Source: GCA-2733415 sp964635575 (GTDB lineage Bacteria > Bacteroidota > Bacteroidia > Flavobacteriales > Flavobacteriaceae). From it: a DNA stretch of 14,531 nt. Location of the stretch: positions 1 through 14,531 of the forward strand of contig CAZWNY010000048.1 of NCBI GenBank assembly GCA_964635575.1. Direction: 5' to 3'. Below the pieces are notes generated by a model, which made no database searches, was not told the DNA's origin, and saw only the letters and a list, made by a program, of their open reading frames with translations. Below are positions 14,434 through 14,531 of the stretch, one piece after another. The position numbers were made by a program, and so were the translations under genes. Numbering within the stretch: position 1 is the stretch's first letter; each line of letters begins with the position of its first letter.

Positions 14434-14531
14434 ATGAAAAAAAATATAATAATAGTATTAATCGGTTTGTTTTCCATAAAAGCAAATACACAAACAGTAA
14501 TACCGTATAATAATGACACACGAGTAATTAC
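14434..14531 (+). CDS. porV: Type IX secretion outer-membrane protein PorV, 5' end only
   Basis: Only the first 32 codons and two bases are inside the window. The visible residues are a Sec signal peptide (M-K-K, a hydrophobic core I-I-I-V-L-I-G-L-F, cleavage near residue 20) followed by a short polar segment ending T-R-V-I-T. That ending agrees with the mature start of flavobacterial PorV, where a similar R-V-I-T-T precedes the first strand of the FadL-like barrel. PorV shuttles cargo from the translocon to PorU, and the gene follows porU in Flavobacterium. The name rests largely on this context because most of the protein lies beyond the edge. The gap to porU is 46 bases, and a possible own promoter lies there. 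Confidence 0.78.
   Translation, partial: MKKNIIIVLIGLFSIKANTQTVIPYNNDTRVI

Noticed and set aside
1..14531. CRISPR arrays, insertion sequences, prophage, tRNA or rRNA genes
   Set aside because: No regularly spaced repeats, transposase or integrase motifs, terminal inverted repeats, or tRNA/rRNA-like sequences were seen on reading both strands.

Overview
This AT-rich window looks like a chromosomal segment from a member of the Flavobacteriaceae (Bacteroidota). Four things point there: the type IX secretion/gliding gene set gldJ, porU and porV next to murF; a bacteroidete-type promoter motif (TAnnTTTG at -7) ahead of several genes; leaders without clear Shine-Dalgarno sequences; and flavobacterial versions of all the housekeeping proteins. 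No phage, insertion sequence, CRISPR array, tRNA or rRNA was seen. Coding density is high, and the window reads as conserved core genome rather than an accessory island.

Layout: (1) bases 182-1949, etfB-etfA, the two subunits of electron transfer flavoprotein. A perfect 18-base palindrome lies upstream and a long hairpin terminator lies downstream. (2) Bases 2148-4202, a bifunctional-nuclease-family protein with a C-terminal UVR motif, followed after 6 bases by a concentrative nucleoside transporter with an unusual signal-peptide-like N terminus. (3) Bases 4314-5687, thyA-folA, the thymidylate synthase/dihydrofolate reductase pair that makes dTMP and regenerates folate. (4) Bases 5950-7257, der, a double GTPase for ribosome assembly, behind a near-consensus promoter. 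(5) On the minus strand, gldJ (8670-10349) then murF (7325-8593), converging on der. A hairpin terminator or attenuator lies between them. (6) Divergent from gldJ, porU (10551-14387), the gingipain-like sortase of the type IX secretion system, followed by the start of porV (from 14434), which is cut by the window edge.

Functional themes: blocks 2 and 3 form a nucleotide-metabolism neighbourhood (possible nuclease, nucleoside uptake, dTMP synthesis). Blocks 5 and 6 form an envelope neighbourhood: GldJ stabilises the secretion/gliding machinery, PorU and PorV process and attach secreted proteins, and MurF completes the peptidoglycan precursor. No wholly new system is evident. The points most worth checking are regulatory: the etf palindrome, a possible separate porV promoter inside the porU-porV junction, the gldJ/murF terminator, and leader structures at thyA and after folA.
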